From Bordetella pertussis 18323 (GTDB lineage Bacteria > Pseudomonadota > Gammaproteobacteria > Burkholderiales > Burkholderiaceae_B), in assembly GCF_000306945.1 (NCBI RefSeq), contig NC_018518.1:2356001-2420000 (forward strand): a stretch of DNA of 64,000 nucleotides. The letters run 5' to 3'. Below are positions 47,302-57,522 of the stretch, piece by piece. The position numbers were made by a program, and so were the translations under genes. The notes under the pieces are model-generated. The model did not search any database, was not told the origin of the DNA, and worked only from the letters and a program-made list of their open reading frames with translations. Each line of letters opens with the position of its first letter. Positions within the stretch are counted from its first letter, which is position 1.

Positions 47302-47480
47302 GCTAGGGAAAACCAGCGTCGGCAAGCATTCGTTGCGCTGAAAACAACAACCTGTACCTCTGCGCGGCGCTGAACGCATGCAGCGGCGCGAGTTTCCGCT
47401 ATCATCGGGCGCGAGGTGTTGTTCATCGAATATCCGGCGAACACGCTGCCTCCATATCCTCACTACTACGGATTTTGACC

Positions 47481-47918
47481 ATGGCTACCAAAGCAAAAGC
47501 GCCTGCCAAGAAAGTCACGAAGACCGCCGCCAAGACTCCTGCCAAGGCTCCCGCCAAGAAGGCTCCCGCCAAACCCGCCGTGAAGAAAACGGCCGCCGCA
47601 GTGCGCCCCATCAAGGAAGCGCTGAACAAGTCGCAACTGATCGCCTACCTGGTCGAGAACACCGGCGTGGAAGCCAAGTCGGTCAAGGCCGTGCTGGCTG
47701 GCCTGGAAAGCTCGGTGCTCGCCTCGGTCGACAAGAAGGGCGCTGGCGAATTCACCCTGCCCGGCCTGTTCAAGGTCGCCGTGCAGAAGGTTCCCGCCAA
47801 GGCCAAGCGCTTCGGCAAGGACCCGTTCACCGGCGAAGAGCGCTGGTTCCCGGCCAAGCCCGCCTCGGTGAAGGTCAAGGTTCGTCCCCTGAAGAAGCTG
47901 AAGGACGCCGCGCAGTAA
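47481..47918 (+). CDS. HU-like nucleoid protein with lysine/alanine-rich N-terminal tail
   Basis: A 145-residue basic protein. Residues 1-42 are a histone H1-like tail made of KAPAKK-type repeats (MATKAKAPAKKVTKTAAKTP and so on). The remainder resembles the HU/IHF fold: LNKSQLIAYLVENTGVEAKS, VDKKGAGEFTLPGLFKVAVQ, AKRFGKDPFTGEERWFPAKP and KVRPLKKLKDAAQ. It probably binds DNA without sequence specificity and compacts the nucleoid. ATG 47481 is chosen over an upstream TTG. The gene stands alone, with IS481 copy 5 about 180 bases upstream and a strong terminator downstream. Confidence 0.87.
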   Translation: MATKAKAPAKKVTKTAAKTPAKAPAKKAPAKPAVKKTAAAVRPIKEALNKSQLIAYLVENTGVEAKSVKAVLAGLESSVLASVDKKGAGEFTLPGLFKVAVQKVPAKAKRFGKDPFTGEERWFPAKPASVKVKVRPLKKLKDAAQ

Positions 47919-47944
47919 GCGCCTGACGTCTCAGGTCAAACCGC

Positions 47945-47975
47945 AGAGCCCGCCGCACCGGCGGGCTCTTCGTTT
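47945..47975 (+). terminator. Rho-independent terminator of the HU-like gene
   Basis: AGAGCCCGCCG and CGGCGGGCTCT form a perfect 11-bp stem around a CAC loop, followed by TCGTTT. It lies 27 bases after the stop codon. Confidence 0.85.
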
Positions 47976-48004
47976 ATGCGGCGGCGATTTGACCGGGCCG
48001 CTTT

Positions 48005-48022
48005 TATCTTGATATAAAGATA
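48005..48022. promoter_or_regulatory. MarR-type operator
   Basis: TATCTTGATATAAAGATA is an inverted repeat (TATCTT and AAGATA around GATATA). It matches the style of operators used by many MarR-family proteins (ATCTTGATATCAAGAT-like). It ends 18 bases before the marR-type ATG in an AT-rich island, so autorepression is likely. Confidence 0.65.
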
Positions 48023-48040
48023 CTTTACGTCAAGACAATA

Positions 48041-48553
48041 ATGAAAGACCACGTCGACCTGGTGCTGTCCCAATGGGCGCACGAACGCCCCGACCTGGAC
48101 GTCTCGTCCATGGCCGTGCTGGCGCGTATTTTCCGGTTCAATACCGCCGCGCTGCGGCGCATCGAGCCGCTGTTTCGCGCCGCCGGCCTGCACCAGGGAC
48201 AGTTCGACCTGCTGGCCACGCTGTATCGCGCAGGCGCCCCGCATGCGCTGTCGCCGCAGCAACTGACCGCCGCCCTGCTGCTTTCCTCCGGCGCCATGAC
48301 GCACCGGCTCGATCAACTCGAACAGGGCGGCCTGATCGCGCGCAGCCCCAACCCGGACGACCGGCGCGGCGTCATTGTCTCGCTCACGCCCGCGGGCCTG
48401 CGCACCATCCGGCAGATCCTGGCCGACTACCTGGAGGCGATCGACGCCCTGCTGACGCCCCTGTCGGCCACCGAGCGCCGCCAGCTGGCGGGCCTACTCA
48501 AGCGCCTGCTGGCCGAACACGACCGCACGACGCCGGGAGGCATCCCGCAATGA
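48041..48553 (+). CDS. MarR-family transcriptional regulator
   Basis: A 170-residue winged-helix repressor. The dimerisation helices flank the [34 protein letters not shown] and the wing [15 protein letters not shown], with the typical DxR in DDRRG. It begins just after the palindromic operator, and its stop overlaps the following MFS gene (ATGA). The layout is a self-regulated efflux cassette in which a small phenolic or lipophilic ligand would release repression. Confidence 0.88.
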   Translation: MKDHVDLVLSQWAHERPDLDVSSMAVLARIFRFNTAALRRIEPLFRAAGLHQGQFDLLATLYRAGAPHALSPQQLTAALLLSSGAMTHRLDQLEQGGLIARSPNPDDRRGVIVSLTPAGLRTIRQILADYLEAIDALLTPLSATERRQLAGLLKRLLAEHDRTTPGGIPQ

Positions 48554-49683
48554 GCCCTGCGCGCGCGCGCCTGACCGCGCCCATCGTCCTGCTGATGTCC
48601 GTGGCCACCGGCCTGGCCGTGGCCAGCAACTATTACGCCCAGCCGCTGCTGCATACCATCGGCGCCGAATTCGCCCTCACCACCGCCACGGCCGGCGCCA
48701 TCGTCACCGTGGCCCAGCTCAGCTATGCCGTGGGCCTGATCCTGCTGGTGCCGCTGGGCGACCTCTACGAGCGGCGCACCCTGATCGCGCTGATGACCGC
48801 CCTGTCGGCCGTGGGCCTGCTGCTGTCGGCCTTCTCGCCCGGCATCGGCTGGCTCATGCTGGGCACCGCCGTGACCGGCCTGCTGTCCGTCGTGGCGCAG
48901 GTCCTGGTGCCGTTTGCCGCCACCCTGGCCGAACCGCACGAACGCGGCAAAGTGGTCGGGGCCGTCATGAGCGGCCTGCTGCTGGGCATCCTGCTGGCGC
49001 GCACCATCGCCGGCGCGCTGGCCGATCTCGGCAGCTGGCGCACCGTCTACTGGGTGGCCGCCATCCTGATGCTGCTGATGTCGATGGCGCTGTGGCGCGT
49101 GCTGCCGCGCTCGGTCAACCCGACGAGGCTGAGCTATCCGCGCCTGCTGGCCTCGATCGTCCAGCTTTACGCGCAAGAGCCCTTGCTGCGCGCCCGCTCG
49201 GTGCTCGGCGCGCTGCTGTTCGCCGCGTTCAGCATGCTGTGGACGCCGCTGACCTTCCTGCTGTCCGGCCCGAACTACGGCTATTCCAATACCACCATCG
49301 GGCTGTTCGGCCTGGCCGGCGCCATCGGCGCCTATGGCGCCAACCGGTTCGGCCGCCTGAACGACCGTGGCCAGGGCAACCGCTCGACGCGCCAGGGCCT
49401 GCTGCTGCTGGCCTCCTGGCCGCTGCTGGCCTGGGGCGCCCACCACGTCGCGCCCCTGCTGGCCGGCGTACTGGCCCTGGACCTGGCGATCCAGGCGGTC
49501 CATGTCACCAACCAGAGCGCCATCTATCGCCTGCGGCCCGAGGCGCGCAGCCGCCTGACCGCCGGCTACATGACCTCGTATTTCCTGGGCGGCGCGCTGA
49601 CCTCGCTGGCCGCCCTGCTGTACGGGTGCCTGGCGAGGTCGGCGCGCATCCCGGAAACCACGCCGGCCCCTGCGATCGCCTAG
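48550..49683 (+). CDS. MFS efflux transporter
   Basis: A 377-residue major-facilitator protein with 12 hydrophobic segments. It has [20 protein letters not shown] after helix 1, the loop [15 protein letters not shown], and [20 protein letters not shown] in helix 5. It resembles YnfM/AraJ-type exporters of unknown substrate. It is translationally coupled to the MarR gene by a four-base overlap and presumably exports the ligand sensed by that repressor. leuS follows 77 bases later. Confidence 0.86.
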   Translation: MSPARARLTAPIVLLMSVATGLAVASNYYAQPLLHTIGAEFALTTATAGAIVTVAQLSYAVGLILLVPLGDLYERRTLIALMTALSAVGLLLSAFSPGIGWLMLGTAVTGLLSVVAQVLVPFAATLAEPHERGKVVGAVMSGLLLGILLARTIAGALADLGSWRTVYWVAAILMLLMSMALWRVLPRSVNPTRLSYPRLLASIVQLYAQEPLLRARSVLGALLFAAFSMLWTPLTFLLSGPNYGYSNTTIGLFGLAGAIGAYGANRFGRLNDRGQGNRSTRQGLLLLASWPLLAWGAHHVAPLLAGVLALDLAIQAVHVTNQSAIYRLRPEARSRLTAGYMTSYFLGGALTSLAALLYGCLARSARIPETTPAPAIA

Positions 49684-49760
49684 CACCTCCTATAATCGAT
49701 GGTTTTGACCGCCCGCGCCCTGCCGGGCGCGGTCCGTTACCTATTTTTTCGCACGAGTCC

Positions 49761-52418
49761 ATGCAGGAACGCTACCAACCCAACTCCGTCGAAGCAGCCG
49801 CCCAGCAAACCTGGCAGGCCCGCGATGCCTATCTGGTGCACGAGCACGCCAAGAACCCCGACGGGTCGGAAAAACCCAAGTTCTACGCCTGCTCCATGCT
49901 GCCCTACCCCAGCGGCAAGCTGCACATGGGACACGTGCGCAACTACACCATCAACGACATGATGGCGCGCCAGCTGCGCATGCGCGGCTACAACGTGCTG
50001 ATGCCGATGGGCTGGGACGCCTTCGGCATGCCCGCCGAGAACGCCGCCATCAAGTCCAAGGTACCGCCGGCCAAGTGGACCTACGACAACATCGCCTACA
50101 TGAAGAAGCAGATGAAGGCGATGGGCTTGGCCATCGACTGGTCGCGCGAAATGTGCGCCTGCGACCCGAAGTATTACAAGTGGAACCAGTGGCTGTTCCT
50201 GAAGATGCTGGAAAAAGGCATCGCCTACCGCAAGACCCAGGTCGTCAACTGGGATCCGGTCGACCAGACGGTGCTGGCCAACGAACAGGTCATCGACGGG
50301 CGCGGCTGGCGCTCGGGCGCCCCGGTCGAAAAGCGCGAGATCCCCGGCTACTACCTGCGCATCACCGATTACGCCGAAGAACTGCTGGACCAGGTGAGCA
50401 CCAACCTGCCGGGCTGGCCCGAGCGCGTGCGCCTGATGCAGGAGAACTGGATCGGCAAGTCCGAGGGCCTGCGCTTCGCCTTCCCTCACCGCATCGCCGG
50501 CGCCGACGGCAAGCTGATCCAGGACGGCAAGCTGTATGTGTTCACCACCCGCGCCGACACCATCATGGGCGTGACGTTCTGCGCGGTAGCGCCCGAGCAC
50601 CCGCTGGCCACCCATGCCGCGCAGTCCAATCCGGCGCTGGCCGCCTTCGTCGAGCAATGCAAGCTGGGCGGCACCACCGAGGCCGAGATGGCCACGCGCG
50701 AAAAGGAAGGCATGCCCACGGGCCTGACCGTCACCCACCCGCTGACCGGCGCGGAAATCGACGTCTGGGTCGGCAACTACGTGCTGATGACCTACGGCGA
50801 CGGCGCCGTGATGGGCGTGCCGGCGCACGACGAGCGCGATTTCGCCTTCGCGCGCAAGTACGGCCTGCCGATCCGCCAGGTCGTCGCGCTGGAAGGCAAG
50901 ACCTACTCCACCGACGCCTGGCAGGAATGGTACGGCGACAAGCAGGCCGGCCGCACCGTCAACTCCGGCAAATATGACGGCCTGGCCTACCAGGCCGCCG
51001 TGGACGCCATCGCCGCCGACCTGGCGGCCCAGGGCGTGGGCGAGAAACAGACCACCTGGCGCCTGCGCGACTGGGGCATTTCGCGCCAGCGCTACTGGGG
51101 CACGCCCATCCCCATCATCCACTGCGCCGATTGCGGCCCGGTGCCCGTGCCCGAGCAGGACCTGCCCGTGGTGCTGCCCGACGACCTCATCCCGGACGGC
51201 TCGGGCAACCCGCTGGCCAAGAACGAAGCCTTCCTGTCGTGCTCGTGCCCGCGCTGCGGCAAGCCCGCGCGCCGCGAAACCGACACCATGGACACCTTCG
51301 TGGACTCGTCCTGGTACTTCATGCGCTACACGTCGCCGGACAACGACCAGGCCATGGTCGACGCCCGCAACGATTACTGGATGCCGATGGACCAGTACAT
51401 CGGCGGCATCGAGCACGCGGTGCTGCACCTGCTGTACGCCCGCTTCTGGACCAAGGTCATGCGCGACCTGGGCCTGCTCAACTTCGACGAGCCCTTCACC
51501 AAGCTGCTGTGCCAGGGCATGGTGCTGAACCACATTTACTCGCGCAAGACGCCGCAGGGCGGCATCGAATACTTCTGGCCCGAGGAAGTCGACAACGTCT
51601 ACGACGCCAAGGGCGCCATCGTCGGCGCCAAGCTCCAGCGCGACGGCTCCGAAGTGAATTACGGCGGCGTGGGCACGATGTCCAAGTCCAAGAACAACGG
51701 CATCGACCCGCAGTCGCTGATCGACACCCTGGGCGCCGACACGGCGCGGCTGTTCGTCATGTTCGCCAGCCCGCCCGAGCAGACGCTCGAATGGTCCGAC
51801 TCCGGGGTAGAGGGCGCCAACCGCTTCCTGCGCCGCCTGTGGGCGCTGGGCTACGCGCAGCGCGAGGCGGTCGGCCGCGGCCTGGCCACCGGCGCCGACT
51901 GGGCGCAGGCCCCGGCCCCCGTCAAGGAATTGCGCCGCGAGGTCTACGGGCTGCTCAAGCAGGCCGACTACGACTACCAGCGCATCCAGTACAACACGGT
52001 CGTGTCGGCCTGCATGAAAATGCTCAACGCCATCGACGACGCGCCCCTGCCCGAAGGCCCCGCCGCCGATGCCGCGCGCGCCGAGACCCTCGGCCTGCTG
52101 CTGCGCGTGCTGTACCCCGTGGTGCCGCACATCACCTGGCACCTGTGGCAGGATCTCGGCTACGCCGAGCACCTGGGCGACCTGCTGAACGCGCCCTGGC
52201 CGCACGTCGACGAGGCCGCCCTGGTGGCCGACGAGATCGAGCTGATGCTGCAGGTCAACGGCAAGCTGCGCGGCTCGATCCGGGTTGCCGCCAAGGCGCC
52301 CAAGGAAGACATCGAGCGCATCGCCGCCGCCCAGGAAGAAGTGGCGCGCTTTCTCGAAGGCCGTCCGCCCAAGCGCGTCATCGTCGTGCCGGGCAAGCTG
52401 GTCAACGTCGTAGGCTGA
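49761..52418 (+). CDS. leuS: Leucyl-tRNA synthetase
   Basis: An 885-residue class Ia synthetase that charges tRNA-Leu and edits mischarged residues. HMGH is at residues 55-58 ([20 protein letters not shown]). A CP1 editing domain contains [24 protein letters not shown] in parts and [22 protein letters not shown] sequence. The zinc-like insert has [15 protein letters not shown] and [25 protein letters not shown] is at residues 639-643. The length is normal. It starts a housekeeping run, leuS-lptE-holA, conserved in Bordetella and relatives. Confidence 0.97.
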   Translation: MQERYQPNSVEAAAQQTWQARDAYLVHEHAKNPDGSEKPKFYACSMLPYPSGKLHMGHVRNYTINDMMARQLRMRGYNVLMPMGWDAFGMPAENAAIKSKVPPAKWTYDNIAYMKKQMKAMGLAIDWSREMCACDPKYYKWNQWLFLKMLEKGIAYRKTQVVNWDPVDQTVLANEQVIDGRGWRSGAPVEKREIPGYYLRITDYAEELLDQVSTNLPGWPERVRLMQENWIGKSEGLRFAFPHRIAGADGKLIQDGKLYVFTTRADTIMGVTFCAVAPEHPLATHAAQSNPALAAFVEQCKLGGTTEAEMATREKEGMPTGLTVTHPLTGAEIDVWVGNYVLMTYGDGAVMGVPAHDERDFAFARKYGLPIRQVVALEGKTYSTDAWQEWYGDKQAGRTVNSGKYDGLAYQAAVDAIAADLAAQGVGEKQTTWRLRDWGISRQRYWGTPIPIIHCADCGPVPVPEQDLPVVLPDDLIPDGSGNPLAKNEAFLSCSCPRCGKPARRETDTMDTFVDSSWYFMRYTSPDNDQAMVDARNDYWMPMDQYIGGIEHAVLHLLYARFWTKVMRDLGLLNFDEPFTKLLCQGMVLNHIYSRKTPQGGIEYFWPEEVDNVYDAKGAIVGAKLQRDGSEVNYGGVGTMSKSKNNGIDPQSLIDTLGADTARLFVMFASPPEQTLEWSDSGVEGANRFLRRLWALGYAQREAVGRGLATGADWAQAPAPVKELRREVYGLLKQADYDYQRIQYNTVVSACMKMLNAIDDAPLPEGPAADAARAETLGLLLRVLYPVVPHITWHLWQDLGYAEHLGDLLNAPWPHVDEAALVADEIELMLQVNGKLRGSIRVAAKAPKEDIERIAAAQEEVARFLEGRPPKRVIVVPGKLVNVVG

Positions 52419-52433
52419 CAGAGGTCCACAAGC

Positions 52434-53093
52434 ATGAACTTCGCCGGGCACTTCCTGCATTTTCCCCGCCTGACCTGGCCGCGCGGCATCGCGCTGGCGA
52501 TGCTCATGCTGCTGGCCGGCTGCGGCTTCACCATGCGCGGCGTCACGCCCCTGCCGTTCGATACGCTGTATGTCGGCATTCCCGACAACACGCGCTTCGG
52601 CGCGGACGTGCGGCGCGCGCTGCGCGCCGCCTCGCCGAATACCCGCCAGGTGCCGACCAGCAAGGACGCGCAGGCCATCCTGCAGCAGGTCAACACCGAC
52701 CGTACGCTGCGCGAGGTTTCGCTCAATGCGCAGGGCCGGGTCGAGGAATACGAACTGGGCATCGACTACACGTTCCGCCTGATCGACGCCAAGGGCAATG
52801 CCCTGGTGCCCGACACCACGATGTCGATCTATCGCGAAATGCCGTATGACGACCAGGTCGTGCAGGCCAAGCAGGGCCAGATCGACGCGCTGTACCAGTC
52901 GATGGAAAAAGAGCTGGTCAACCGCCTGCTGCGTCGCCTGACGGCCCCCGACGTGCACGAAGCCGCCGCCAGGGCGGCGGCCGGCACGCTGGATCCCGAC
53001 GCGCCGGTCTACGACCCCAACCAGGCCACGCCCGCCAGCCAGCCGTCGCCTTGGAACACCCCCAACGCCTACCCCGGCATGGACACGCCCTGA
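52434..53093 (+). CDS. lptE: LPS-assembly lipoprotein LptE
   Basis: A 219-residue outer-membrane lipoprotein that plugs the LptD barrel and helps insert lipopolysaccharide. The signal peptide ends in the lipobox LLAGC, with Cys30 as the lipidated residue, followed by GFTMRGVTPLPFDTLYVGIP. The C-terminal 40 residues are Pro/Ala/Asn-rich and low in complexity (DAPVYDPNQATPASQPSPWN). It lies 15 bases after leuS and 2 bases before holA, the standard order. Confidence 0.94.
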   Translation: MNFAGHFLHFPRLTWPRGIALAMLMLLAGCGFTMRGVTPLPFDTLYVGIPDNTRFGADVRRALRAASPNTRQVPTSKDAQAILQQVNTDRTLREVSLNAQGRVEEYELGIDYTFRLIDAKGNALVPDTTMSIYREMPYDDQVVQAKQGQIDALYQSMEKELVNRLLRRLTAPDVHEAAARAAAGTLDPDAPVYDPNQATPASQPSPWNTPNAYPGMDTP

Positions 53094-53095
53094 CG

Positions 53096-54151
53096 ATGGC
53101 TGCGCCCCTGGACAGCGACGCCCTGGCCAGCCACCTCGCACGCGCGGGGGGCCGGCTGGCGCCGCTGTACACGGTATCGGGCGACGAGCCGCTGCTGGTC
53201 ACCGAGGCCGCCGACGCCATCCGCGCGGCGGCGCGCGCGGCCGGCTACACCGACCGCACCTCCATGGTCATGGACGCGCGCAGCGACTGGAGCGCGGTGG
53301 CGGCCGCCACGCAAAGCGTCTCGCTGTTCGGCGACCGGCGCCTGCTGGAACTGAAAATCCCGACCGGCAAGCCCGGCAAGAGCGGCGGCGAGATGCTGGC
53401 CCGGCTGGCCGACCAGGCGCGCGACCAGGCCGACGCCGACACGCTCGTGGTCGTGGCCCTGCCCCGCCTGGACAAGGCCACGCGCGAAAGCAAATGGGCC
53501 CAGGCGCTGGCGCGCGGCGGCGTCATGGCCGACATCGCCAACGTCGAGCGCGGCCGCCTGCCGGCATGGATTGGCATGCGCCTGGGGCGCCAGAACCAGC
53601 GCGCCGACACCGCCACGCTGCAATGGATGGCCGACAAGGTCGAGGGCAACCTGCTGGCGGCCCACCAGGAAATCCAGAAGCTGGGGCTGCTTTATCCGGA
53701 AGGCCAGCTGGCCGCCGAGGACGTCGAGCGCGCCGTGCTCAACGTGGCGCGCTACGACGTCTTCGGGCTGCGCGACGCCATGCTGGCCGGCGACACGGCG
53801 CGCACGGTGCGCATGCTCGACGGCTTGCGCGCCGAGGGCGAAGCCCTGCCGCTGGTGCTGTGGGCGGTCGGCGAGGAAATCCGCCTGCTGGCGCGCGTAG
53901 CGCAGGCGCGCCAGCAAGGCCAGGACGCCGGCGCACTGATGCGCCGTCTGCGCATTTTCGGCGCCCACGAACGGCTTGCGCTGCAAGCGCTGGGCCGGGT
54001 CGCACCCGGCGCATGGCCGGCAGCCGTGCAGCACGCCCATGAAGTCGATCGCCTGATCAAAGGCCTGAGCGTACCGGGCCGGCTGGCCGATCCCTGGGAA
54101 GAAATGACCCGGCTCGCGCTGCGCGTGGCCGCGGCCGGCGCCCGACCGTGA
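53096..54151 (+). CDS. holA: DNA polymerase III subunit delta
   Basis: A 351-residue clamp-loader delta subunit. It begins [20 protein letters not shown] and shows the typical [20 protein letters not shown], then [20 protein letters not shown], and the C-terminal [20 protein letters not shown]. It opens the beta clamp during replication. The start at 53096 follows the lptE stop by two bases; a longer frame from 53051 would overlap lptE. Its operon position after lptE is the usual one in proteobacteria. Confidence 0.95.
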
Positions 54152-54272
54152 AGGCGGCCTGGCCGCCACCTCCGTCCCGCCGACCGGCCCGCCCCGCGCA
54201 TCGGTCGGGCTAAACTTCAGCCATGCATGCCGGCCAGCCGCCGGCCAGACATTACAAGACCAGAACGCAGCC

Positions 54273-55532
54273 ATGTCCTCTATCGAAACCTATATGCAGT
54301 CCGTGGGCGAACAGGCCCGCACCGCCTCGCGCGCCATGATGCGCGCCACCGGCGCCGCCAAGAACCAGGCCTTGCTGGCCATGGCCGAGGCCATCCTGGC
54401 CCAGCGCGCCGAACTGCAGGCCGCCAACGCCAAGGACGTGGCCGCCGCGCGCGCCAACGGACTCGAAGCCGCCCTGCTCGACCGCCTGACCCTCTCGGAC
54501 CGCTCGATCGAGCTGATGGCCGAGGGCCTGCGCCAGATCGCCGCCCTGCCCGATCCGGGCGGCAGCATTACCGCCACCAGCGTGCGGCCCAACGGCATGC
54601 GCGTGGCGCAGATGCGCGTGCCCCTGGGCGTGATCGGCATCATCTACGAATCGCGCCCCAACGTCACCATCGACGCCGCCGCGCTGTGCCTCAAATCCGG
54701 CAACGCCACCATCCTGCGCGGCGGCAGCGAAGCGCTGCACTCCAACGTGGCGCTCGGGCGCATCGTGCAGGCGGGCCTGCAGGCCGCCGGCCTGCCCACG
54801 GCCGCCGTGCAAGTGATCGACACCACCGACCGCGCTGCCGTCGGCAAGCTGGTCACCATGACCGAACACGTCGATGTGATCGTGCCGCGCGGCGGCAAGG
54901 GCCTGATCAGCCGGCTGGCGCAGGAGGCGCGCGTGCCGCTGATCAAGCACCTGGACGGCAATTGCCACGTGTACGTGGACGCGGCCGCCGATCTCGCCAA
55001 GGCGCACGACATCGCCTTCAACGCCAAGACCTATCGCTACGGCGTGTGCGGCGCCATGGAAACCCTGCTGGTGCACGCCGACGTGGCGCAGCGCCTGCTG
55101 CCCGCGCTGGGCCAGGCGCTGCGCGAGCACGGCGTCGAATTGCGCGGCTGCGCGCGCGCGCTCCAATGGCTGCCCGAGGGCAAACCGGCCGACGACGCCG
55201 ACTGGGCCACCGAGTACCTCGGTCCCATCCTGGCGGTGCGCGTGGTCGACACGATCGACGAAGCCATGGACCACATCTCGCGCTGGGGTTCCGGCCATAC
55301 CGACGCCATCGTCACCGAAAACCTGTCGGCGGCGCAGCGCTTCCAGCGCGAAGTGGACTCCAGCTCGGTGTACGTCAACCTGCCCACCTGCTTTGCCGAC
55401 GGCTTCGAATACGGCCTGGGCGCGGAAATCGGCATCTCGACCAACCGCCTGCATGCGCGCGGCCCGGTCGGTCTGGAAGGCCTGACCACCCTCAAATGGG
55501 TGCTCAACGGCGAAGGCCAGGTGCGCGCATGA
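54273..55532 (+). CDS. proA: Gamma-glutamyl phosphate reductase
   Basis: A 419-residue NADPH-dependent enzyme of proline synthesis that reduces gamma-glutamyl phosphate to the semialdehyde. Motifs are [54 protein letters not shown] and the catalytic Cys in [15 protein letters not shown]. The ending [28 protein letters not shown] is also conserved. ATG 54273 starts [16 protein letters not shown]. The next gene overlaps its stop by four bases. Confidence 0.96.
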
Positions 55533-55924
55533 TGCAGGCCGGCATGTATTCTCAAACCGTCACCTTCCTGTTCAGCCTGTTCGTCCTGTGCTTCATCACC
55601 TGCACGATCAGCGGCCTGGTGCTGTTCCTGTTCAAGGCGCGCCGCGCCAACGAGGAGCTGCGCCACCCGCTGCTGCAGCATCGGCCGTTCAAGCAATATC
55701 CGTTCGCGATCCAGGCTTCGATCATGCTGGACTACTTCCTGCGCCTGGCCTTTCCGCGCACCAAGTGGTGGCTGATCGGCCATGCCAACAAGCAGCTGGC
55801 GCATGTCGATCCGAAGCGTGTGCCGCTGGACGTCAAATGGCCCATCATCGGCTTCTGGGGCGCCTGCTGGCTCGGCCTGCTGGCCATGATCTCCCTGTGG
55901 GCCATGCTGCTGCTGGGCATGTAG
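55529..55924 (+). CDS. Conserved hypothetical membrane protein
   Basis: A 131-residue protein with an N-terminal membrane helix ([26 protein letters not shown]), a basic middle region ([20 protein letters not shown]) and a C-terminal helix ([26 protein letters not shown]). Both ends are probably in the inner membrane. It is translationally coupled to proA by an ATGA overlap. I do not recognise a functional family, although the coupling suggests it is genuinely expressed. Confidence 0.75.
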
Positions 55925-55946
55925 GCCACGCCGCCGGGCCGCGGCC

Positions 55947-57341
55947 TCAAGGTCCGGCCAGCGTCACCGGCGCGCCGCGCGCCTCGATATCGGCGCCCGC
56001 CGCCAGGCACAGGTCTTCCCGGAAACGCGCCGCCACCACCTGCACGCCCAGCGGCGCCGCGCCCACGCCCGGCATCGCCAGGGCCAGCCCCGGCAATCCC
56101 ATGAACGGCAGGCCGACCTGGGTCAGCTGGGCGCGCCAGACGCGCCGGTATGCATCGGCGCCCTGCAAATCCAGGTCGTCGGCAAACGGCGGCTCGGCCG
56201 ACACCGGCAGCAACAGCACGGGATAGTCTTCGAAGAACAGCTGCCACAGGCGCGTCAGCGTCGCCCGGCGCGTCAGGGTCGCCGTGTACCCGGGCAGATC
56301 GAGCGCCCGCGCCGCCTCCTGCTGGCCGCACAGCGCCACCAGCGCGCCGGGGTCGCCCTCCTGCTGCGCGGCGCGCAGCAGCGCCTCGTAGCCGTCGGCC
56401 AGCCACATGCGGATCTGCAGATCGGCCGCCTCCTGCAGCGGCGGAATGGCGCCGGTCTCCTCGACCTGCCAGCCCGCGTCGCGCAGGCGCGCCGCCGCCT
56501 CGTAGAGCGCCGCGCACACCGCCGGCTGGGTCTCCAGCCCGTCCGGCGATACGCACAGCGCGGCCCGGCGCGGCGCCGGCGGCCCCTCCAGGGGCACCGG
56601 CATCCACCACGGGTCGCGCGCGTCCCTGGCCGCCATCGCGGCCAGCCCCAGGCGCAGATCGGCCACCGTGCGCGCCAGCGGCCCGGACACCGCGGTAATC
56701 TGCCCGCCCAGCGAGCGCTCCGGCAAAGCCGCGTTGTACGCGGCCACGCGCCCCAGCGAAGGCCGCAGCCCATGGACCCCGCAGGCATAGGCGGGATAGC
56801 GGATCGAGCCGGCGATATCCGTGCCGTGCGCCAACTGGCCTATGCCCGCGGCCACCGCGCTGGCCGCGCCGCCCGAAGAGCCGCCCGGCGTCAGGGCCGC
56901 ATTGCGCGGATTGAGCGTGCGGCCATGCAGCAGATTGGACGTGAACCAGCGCAGCGAGAACGCTGGCGCATTGGCGCGCCCCAGGATGACCGCACCGGCG
57001 CGCCGCAGGTTGTCCACCACCGGACTGTTGGCCTGGGCAATCACGTCTTTCTGCAACGCGACGCCGTTGCTGGTCGCAAAGCCCGCCTGGTCGATATTGA
57101 TCTTGACCGTCACCGGCACTCCCGCCAGGGGCCCGGGATCATCGCCGCGCGCAAGCGCCGCATCGATCTCATCGGCTTGGGCCAGCACCTCGTCGGGACG
57201 CCAGTCCACCACGGCATTCAGGCGCGGATTGACCTCATCCAGCCGCCGCAAGGCCGCCTCGGCCGCGGCGCGCGCCGACACCTCGCGGGCGCGGATCGCC
57301 TGCGCCAAATCGCTTGCCGACATGCGCCAGAGCTGACTCAC
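55947..57341 (-). CDS. Amidase (amidase-signature family)
   Basis: A 464-residue amidase-signature enzyme. The Ser-cisSer-Lys triad is visible as K80 (PVTVKINIDQAG), S155 in TPGGSSGGAASAVAAG and nucleophile S179 in GTDIAGSIRYPAY. The start is GTG at 57341 with AGGAGGAG upstream; a much longer frame extends further but lacks similarity. It hydrolyses a carboxamide of unknown identity. It could be mistaken for GatA, but no gatB or gatC is adjacent and the flanking sequence around the triad differs. Confidence 0.86.
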   Translation of the reverse strand: MSQLWRMSASDLAQAIRAREVSARAAAEAALRRLDEVNPRLNAVVDWRPDEVLAQADEIDAALARGDDPGPLAGVPVTVKINIDQAGFATSNGVALQKDVIAQANSPVVDNLRRAGAVILGRANAPAFSLRWFTSNLLHGRTLNPRNAALTPGGSSGGAASAVAAGIGQLAHGTDIAGSIRYPAYACGVHGLRPSLGRVAAYNAALPERSLGGQITAVSGPLARTVADLRLGLAAMAARDARDPWWMPVPLEGPPAPRRAALCVSPDGLETQPAVCAALYEAAARLRDAGWQVEETGAIPPLQEAADLQIRMWLADGYEALLRAAQQEGDPGALVALCGQQEAARALDLPGYTATLTRRATLTRLWQLFFEDYPVLLLPVSAEPPFADDLDLQGADAYRRVWRAQLTQVGLPFMGLPGLALAMPGVGAAPLGVQVVAARFREDLCLAAGADIEARGAPVTLAGP

Positions 57342-57522
57342 AGGAACTCCTCCTCGATGCGTGCATGACGCGCCCCGACCGCTGCGGACGCGGCGGTCGC
57401 TGCGCTCCACCATAGCGCCGGCGTGCCGCCGCCGTCCAGCGCCCGCTTGCGCCGCGTCGCCGACGCGCCCAAGATAGGCGCGTGCGCCCGTGCGCGGCGC
57501 ACGCCTACGCCCGGAGCCCGAC

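Larger units (their letters stand above)
45894..47306 (+). repeat. 1.4-kb direct repeat, copy B (Bug fragment + IS481)
   Basis: The second copy of the block at 6746-8158, same orientation, inserted at the 5' end of the SulP gene. The right-hand flank diverges from copy A immediately after GCTAG (G here, A there), so the duplicated unit ends at the IS481 boundary. Confidence 0.85.

Noticed and set aside
49700..49750. T-box or attenuator before leuS (GC hairpin CGCGCCC-TGCC-GGGCGCG and a later T-run)
   Set aside because: No T-box consensus or leucine-rich leader peptide is present, and the T-run is about 14 bases from the stem.
49737..53141. A 1,134-codon open frame antisense to leuS and lptE
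   Set aside because: It mirrors leuS codon structure and lacks recognisable motifs; leuS on the other strand is certain.
55947..57341. GatA of the tRNA amidotransferase
   Set aside because: No gatB or gatC nearby and the sequence around the triad is that of a general amidase.
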